Shown here piece by piece: positions 61,901 to 64,000 of a stretch of 64,000 bases of DNA; position 1 is the stretch's first letter; each line of letters opens with the position of its first letter. The translations under genes were made by a program, and so were the position numbers. Source of the DNA: Patagioenas fasciata (lineage: Eukaryota; Chordata; Aves; Columbiformes; Columbidae); NCBI RefSeq assembly GCF_037038585.1, contig NC_092524.1, forward strand, positions 45,841,001 to 45,905,000, in the 5' to 3' direction. Below the pieces are notes generated by a model, which was not told where the DNA came from, did no database searches, and was given only the letters and a program-made list of their open reading frames with translations.

Positions 61901-62586
61901 TTAGTCAGAGCACGGAAAAACACAAGCCCTGTGGGCCAAGAGATGGAAAATCAACATGAACCAGACAGAAAAGTGGAGAGAAGGCACCTTCTTCATACAG
62001 AGCTGAGGGACTGTGGGAGTGAGAAATGGAGGGACCCCAGCAGCCTGGGGCAGGCAGAGCAGCCTGGCAGCATGGGCAAGCAACATGCTTGGGACAGAAG
62101 GACTCGCTTTTGTGGCACTTTGTCACTTGAAAACGGACAACAGAACAAGTCGACAACCTTTCAAAATGTTTTCAGGCAACAGAATTTCTGTTGCTTCAGA
62201 CAACAGAAGTGTTTAGACACTCACACAGAGCAAAGCAGCAGCACAGGTCATTACTGTGTCAGTAGGACTTAGTATAATAGGTGAGTTTTCTTGTGCTAGC
62301 CAAACTATGCATTGACTCTGCTTATTGGCTAAGTTCTGTAGTTCAGTGTTACCTGTTTTTTTTCATCCTTGATGAAAGCACCAGGATTTTTATGTCACAT
62401 TCTTTGTAGATCTGTATCAGGGAGCTAGATAACTGTATTTTACTTGTGTAGATAATTACAGCTCTGACAGTGGCTGTGGGAAGGAGAGAGAGATAAAAGC
62501 AGCATCCTTACCTTGACAGTGGCTCCGGTTTAGCCTCTTGTATCCCTGGGGACACTCCACCTGCCCATTCTCAATCACCGGGTGTG
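37803..62586 (-). CDS. LTBP2: LTBP2, latent TGF-beta binding protein 2 (3' part)
   Basis: Secreted extracellular-matrix glycoprotein of the fibrillin/LTBP family that associates with fibrillin microfibrils. Unlike LTBP1, 3 and 4 it does not bind latent TGF-beta. Twenty-five coding exons, from 62586-62512 down to 37969-37803, add to 3,509 bases, about 1,168 residues and a stop; the N-terminal region lies beyond the window. Module order: linker, cbEGF, TB, hinge, twelve EGF-like modules, TB, linker, two cbEGF, TB, tyrosine-rich linker, two EGF. TB modules show the diagnostic CCC triplets ([21 protein letters not shown]). EGF modules show D-x-D/N-E-C starts. The stretches [34 protein letters not shown] and [17 protein letters not shown] single out LTBP2 among the LTBPs. 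All exons are class 1-1. Between the TB modules I count twelve EGFs where I recall thirteen in mammals. Confidence 0.96.
39390..40930 (+). mobile_element. Ancient CR1-type LINE in the last LTBP2 intron
   Basis: A decayed stretch on the plus strand (antisense to LTBP2) with recognisable CR1 ORF2 traces in order. These include a segment like aggcaacaagcaaaggctcc and ataaatacactagcagg near 39500, agaagcagtggatacgatg near 40110 followed by tatggtctagatgaaactg, and attcattgaaggcaagtgc with aaagccctgcagcc near 40460. The spread of hits and low identity point to an old insertion; edges are approximate. Confidence 0.6.
41135..41284 (-). CDS. LTBP2: LTBP2 window exon 24: EGF
   Basis: Encodes [20 protein letters not shown] then [18 protein letters not shown]. 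It starts with EEC, not the D-x-D/N-E-C form, so calcium binding is doubtful. Confidence 0.95.
41514..41789 (-). CDS. LTBP2: LTBP2 window exon 23: TB tail and Tyr-rich linker
   Basis: Starts [14 protein letters not shown], then a linker of about 75 residues with Tyr among Asp/Glu: [14 protein letters not shown] and [14 protein letters not shown]. It has no Cys after FLCN. The YEYGPG block is shared with mammals. Acidic surroundings make tyrosine sulfation possible. Confidence 0.93.
42285..42452 (-). CDS. LTBP2: LTBP2 window exon 22: TB module
   Basis: Encodes [20 protein letters not shown] and [19 protein letters not shown], most of the last TB module. Its final Cys is in the next exon (FLCN). 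Confidence 0.95.
42687..42827 (-). CDS. LTBP2: LTBP2 window exon 21: cbEGF
   Basis: Encodes [20 protein letters not shown] then [17 protein letters not shown], followed by a short linker with an NLS sequon. Confidence 0.95.
43049..43177 (-). CDS. LTBP2: LTBP2 window exon 20: cbEGF
   Basis: Encodes [20 protein letters not shown] then [18 protein letters not shown]. Confidence 0.95.
43787..43867 (-). CDS. LTBP2: LTBP2 window exon 19: TB tail/linker
   Basis: Short 81-base exon, [19 protein letters not shown] and on, carrying the last Cys of the TB module. Acceptor ctgcccag, donor gtacta. Confidence 0.9.
43990..44181 (-). CDS. LTBP2: LTBP2 window exon 18: TB module
   Basis: Encodes a linker, then [16 protein letters not shown] and [15 protein letters not shown], the third TB module. 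A sequon (NIT) lies just before the CCC core, as in mammals. Acceptor cttctag, donor gtagga. Confidence 0.94.
44457..44600 (-). CDS. LTBP2: LTBP2 window exon 17: cbEGF, last of the array
   Basis: Encodes [20 protein letters not shown] then [19 protein letters not shown]. The [20 protein letters not shown] pattern is diagnostic of LTBP2. Confidence 0.95.
44828..45122 (-). mobile_element. CR1 LINE 3' part in LTBP2 intron
   Basis: On the plus strand it reads as the reverse of a CR1 3' end: ggatcatccaggtttgaaga, cccctgctcaaatcagggtc, gctgctcagggctttgtctc, tcttcaaaatctccaaagaa, then a segment around cacggtgaaaacattttttc. So it lies in the same orientation as LTBP2, between window exons 16 and 17. 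Confidence 0.88.
45376..45501 (-). CDS. LTBP2: LTBP2 window exon 16: cbEGF
   Basis: Encodes [20 protein letters not shown] then [18 protein letters not shown]. The sequence NET is a potential sequon between the first two cysteines. Confidence 0.95.
46705..46836 (-). CDS. LTBP2: LTBP2 window exon 15: cbEGF
   Basis: Encodes [20 protein letters not shown] then [17 protein letters not shown]. The longer C-x-x-x-C spacing (CIMGC) is shared with the mammalian module. Confidence 0.95.
47065..47187 (-). CDS. LTBP2: LTBP2 window exon 14: cbEGF
   Basis: Encodes [20 protein letters not shown] then [11 protein letters not shown]. The intron to exon 13 is only 97 bases. Confidence 0.95.
47285..47410 (-). 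CDS. LTBP2: LTBP2 window exon 13: cbEGF
   Basis: Encodes [20 protein letters not shown] then [14 protein letters not shown]. Confidence 0.95.
47701..47823 (-). CDS. LTBP2: LTBP2 window exon 12: cbEGF
   Basis: Encodes [20 protein letters not shown] then [17 protein letters not shown]. It aligns with the mammalian DVDECEDP module, not with the module expected after exon 11. Confidence 0.95.
47824..50258 (-). other. LTBP2 intron between window exons 11 and 12
   Basis: This 2,435-base intron holds one CR1 copy (48,085-48,345) and otherwise no repeat I can name. I looked for one more cbEGF exon on the minus strand, expected from mammals, and found none with the D-x-D/N-E-C start and six-Cys spacing. 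Confidence 0.6.
48085..48345 (+). mobile_element. CR1 LINE 3' end
   Basis: Plus-strand 3' end of CR1: tgagggttactgagcactgg, ttggagatattcaaaaccca, gtagccctgcttgagcaggg, then aacaagatgatctccagaga and a degenerate catcctgtgattgtgtgag tail. Well preserved compared with the other intronic copies. Confidence 0.92.
50259..50384 (-). CDS. LTBP2: LTBP2 window exon 11: cbEGF
   Basis: Encodes [20 protein letters not shown] then [14 protein letters not shown]. The next intron is 2.4 kb, where mammals have one further EGF exon. Confidence 0.95.
50580..50702 (-). CDS. LTBP2: LTBP2 window exon 10: cbEGF
   Basis: Encodes [20 protein letters not shown] then [20 protein letters not shown]. Confidence 0.95.
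50915..51034 (-). CDS. LTBP2: LTBP2 window exon 9: cbEGF
   Basis: Encodes [20 protein letters not shown] then [14 protein letters not shown]. It has the two-residue C-x-x-C spacing seen in the matching mammalian module. Confidence 0.95.
51225..51585 (+). mobile_element. Ancient CR1-type LINE 3' region
   Basis: In the intron between window exons 8 and 9. It carries the old amniote CR1 3' signature: gccacaggatgttgcc, then gcatcctccagctcaggaag tccttaaagc, gtgctttctggaggcc, and a decayed end near gggggatctttgatcagg. Plus strand, antisense to LTBP2. Confidence 0.7.
51966..52085 (-). CDS. LTBP2: LTBP2 window exon 8: cbEGF
   Basis: Encodes [20 protein letters not shown] then [11 protein letters not shown]. 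Borders ttgccag and gtgaag. Confidence 0.95.
52371..52402. repeat. TG/CA alternating run
   Basis: gtatgcatgagtgtgtgtgt and gtacacatatgcatg form a short alternating purine-pyrimidine stretch in an LTBP2 intron. Confidence 0.7.
52478..52606 (-). CDS. LTBP2: LTBP2 window exon 7: cbEGF
   Basis: Encodes [20 protein letters not shown] then [20 protein letters not shown]. Acceptor gggcacag, donor gtaagt. Confidence 0.95.
52794..52919 (-). CDS. LTBP2: LTBP2 window exon 6: EGF without calcium motif
   Basis: Encodes [20 protein letters not shown] and the rest of an EGF. The usual D-x-D/N-E before the first Cys is replaced by GISG, so calcium binding is not expected. Mammalian LTBP2 also opens its array with a GID-type non-calcium module. 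Confidence 0.93.
53988..54080 (-). CDS. LTBP2: LTBP2 window exon 5: hinge exon (candidate)
   Basis: Between the hinge and the first EGF of the array, a 93-base segment sits between a good acceptor (ttcttccttggcag) and a gtgtgt donor. It reads [18 protein letters not shown] and on to MPAQGS without stops. Both borders are in phase 1 like every other exon of the gene. The Thr/Pro-rich, Cys-free content fits a hinge. There is no conserved motif to prove it; skipping it would also keep the frame. Confidence 0.5.
55105..55235 (+). repeat. MIR-like ancient SINE fragment
   Basis: In the 2.1 kb intron after window exon 4, ctttggcaagtcacctcatg and, 65 bases on, cctctcataggggctttgag match the spacing of the conserved MIR core. 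Identity is low and the ends are guesswork; no other explanation is obvious. Confidence 0.35.
56228..56458 (-). CDS. LTBP2: LTBP2 window exon 4: TB tail and hinge
   Basis: Starts [15 protein letters not shown], finishing the TB module, then an acidic, poorly conserved hinge ([13 protein letters not shown]) with one sequon, NWT. The donor at GAG/G-gtagtg is not a strong one, so the 3' end is less certain than other borders. Confidence 0.85.
57284..57448 (-). CDS. LTBP2: LTBP2 window exon 3: TB (8-Cys) module
   Basis: Encodes [14 protein letters not shown] and the CCC core with [12 protein letters not shown]. This is the first TB module in the window, matching mammalian TB2. Confidence 0.95.
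57953..58075 (-). CDS. LTBP2: LTBP2 window exon 2: cbEGF
   Basis: Encodes one calcium-binding [23 protein letters not shown] and on, with six cysteines and the hydroxylatable Asn in [10 protein letters not shown]. Acceptor ccccacag, donor gtaagt after CI. Confidence 0.95.
58076..62511 (-). other. LTBP2 intron between window exons 1 and 2
   Basis: 4.4 kb with one old CR1 body (58,780-59,530). The remainder has no coding frame of note; an open plus-strand frame at 60267-61106 is 279 codons but has no domain or splice context. No missing exon is expected, because HCQ and DINEC are contiguous in LTBP2. Confidence 0.6.
58780..59530 (+). mobile_element. Ancient CR1-type LINE body and 3' end
   Basis: Plus-strand traces run in the order of CR1: caaaaggtacataaggggga, ctttcacactggagaatgag, aaatgcattgtgtctgcagg, gtaacatatgctacaagcta, gagatgtggacatattcact, tgtacaaagctctggtgaga, and a decayed tail near acttaatgacctgagaggtc. 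Divergence is high, so this is an old insertion in the LTBP2 intron. Confidence 0.65.
62512..62586 (-). CDS. LTBP2: LTBP2 window exon 1: linker before cbEGF
   Basis: Acceptor ctccacag, donor gtaagg. Encodes [19 protein letters not shown] then RSHCQ, the segment that follows the first TB module in LTBP2. The TB module itself is in exons beyond 64,000. Confidence 0.93.
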
Positions 62587-64000
62587 CTGTGGAGAAAACA
62601 AGAAGTGTGGGGCGCTGGCAGAAAAGCCATCTGCCAGCATCCTACCTTCTCCCTGCCCTCCTTACAGAGGAGAAAGGGTCCCCAGGTCTGTCTTGGATGG
62701 GCCTCTGATGACTCCCAGGGCAGAGGGAAAGGTGGGAGCAGCCACATTTCTCAAGTAGTGTCTTCTGCTGCTTGGCAGATGCCAAAACGGTGACCCAGAA
62801 GTGCTGCTTGTGCTTCATATCTATCACTGTGTCACCTCGGCTCCTCCCAGGCCACCTTGGATAGCCAGGTGGCATATGACAAAGGGGATCAGAGTGAAAA
62901 GAATGAGAGAGTTTCTTGACAAGATGCTGAAATAACAGCCATGGGCTGGTTAATTACACTTCTCTCTGCTTTTTTACTGAATGTGACTTCCTGCTCCGAT
63001 CACTCTCATCAAAGAAAATTTCAAATTGCTACTTAAAATAGTTTCATGGATTTCAAAATGACCTATAACCTGCACAATTAAATCTCCCCAAATTTTTTAA
63101 AGGCAAGTAAAATGTGACCCGTAAATTCCAAGAAGATCAAATTTAGGTACTGTATTTTGGAGCAAGGGAAAGGGAATCCAGGAGGTGATGGGTTGGGAAG
63201 TGAGTAAGCATGGGGTGAGGTAGGAAGAAGGATGCTGTGCCTAAGGATGGGATTTTCCCAGGGTGGGGTTTCTTTTTAATTTTCTAAACTGTATGCTTGG
63301 AAACAACAAGTGCATGTAACAGCTGAGTGTCCAGACATATTCCCACCACGCAAATTCCTCCTGCCTAGCATCAGTAGCTCACACTCTGGTGTCATACGTG
63401 GAAAGCCCTCCATGGCAATAGCCATATCAAGGACCTGGCAGATTCCTAATGCATTGCAGCTTTTGAGAACTAGGGACTAGATGAGACCATCCTGGCAGCA
63501 GCAGATGGTCGGAAAGAGGCTGCAAAGGTTAAGAACGCACACAATGTGCTGGAGGCAGAGAACAGGCATGTCTGTAACTCCTTGTCCTGGACACTTTGAC
63601 TCTATGATGCAGTTTAAAGCCACTCTTGGACACTTCTTGAAAGGCAAGTGAGGATATACATGTTTGGGAAATAAAAGATAAGACAACAACAGGCTGTTCA
63701 CCTGCCTGTACCAGGAAGGATAATAGAAAGCCTGGTTTCCCCAGGTATGTTAAATGAAACTACAAGGTTTTCTGGGTGCAGAGGGATCTGCAGCAGCTGG
63801 ATGGATGACTAAGACAAAAGATCTATTCACCCCTTCCACAGTTCAGTCATAAAATATAAGCAGGAGGTGCTTACAAATATCCAGATGTTAGGGACAAGGG
63901 GGTTGCTGGTGATACTGGGAATCGCTGGGTACACTTCCAACCTCCTGAGAAGGGAAAAACAACCTCTGGCTCATGGGCTGCAGGATCAGTGCCCTGGTGG
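62587..64000 (-). other. LTBP2 intron running off the right edge
   Basis: No Cys-rich frame that could be the TB1 or upstream EGF exons is visible, so this is taken as intron upstream (on the minus strand) of window exon 1. Nothing else recognised. Confidence 0.65.

Noticed and set aside
1-64000. tRNA, rRNA, CRISPR arrays, virus-like elements
   Set aside because: Looked for and not seen; the mobile DNA recognised is CR1 LINE sequence plus one doubtful SINE fragment.

Overview
This 64 kb window is vertebrate nuclear DNA, almost certainly from a bird. Genes are spliced with GT-AG introns. The only abundant interspersed repeat is CR1 LINE sequence, in both young copies (one with the bird-type attctaygattctatga tail) and very old copies. 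The proteins match ISCA2, NPC2 and LTBP2, which are neighbours on mammalian chromosome 14-type synteny. Family comparisons below rest on remembered mammalian proteins, not on a database search.

Layout. Bases 1 to about 27,860 hold no gene I can recognise. This is an intergenic stretch with short low-complexity runs and a few motif clusters; the most striking is a pair of inverted RFX X-box motifs at 23,680-23,724. ISCA2 (mitochondrial 4Fe-4S assembly) runs on the minus strand in four coding exons, 29,701 to 28,606, from a GC-rich promoter. A 4.57 kb interval separates its start codon from that of NPC2 (lysosomal cholesterol transfer), which lies on the plus strand in four coding exons, 34,272 to 35,673. 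This interval carries one CR1 copy and signs of a possible extra plus-strand transcript. NPC2 and LTBP2 converge tail to tail, with poly(A) signals about 740 bases apart.

The right 27 kb is the 3' part of LTBP2 on the minus strand: 25 coding exons (24 well supported, one hinge exon less sure) from 62,586 down to the stop at 37,803. They encode about 1,168 C-terminal residues: a linker, a calcium-binding EGF (cbEGF), TB, hinge, twelve EGF-like modules in a row, TB, two cbEGFs, TB, a tyrosine-rich linker and two last EGF modules. Every junction has the same phase (phase 1). The N-terminal exons and the LTBP2 promoter lie beyond base 64,000.

The three genes share no pathway: ISCA2 is mitochondrial, NPC2 lysosomal, LTBP2 extracellular matrix. 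The points most worth checking are the orientation of the ISCA2-NPC2 pair relative to LTBP2 (opposite to what I recall for mammals), one EGF module fewer than I recall in mammalian LTBP2, a GC-AG intron in ISCA2, and an unexplained open plus-strand exon-like segment just upstream of NPC2. I saw no tRNA, rRNA, CRISPR array or virus-like element.
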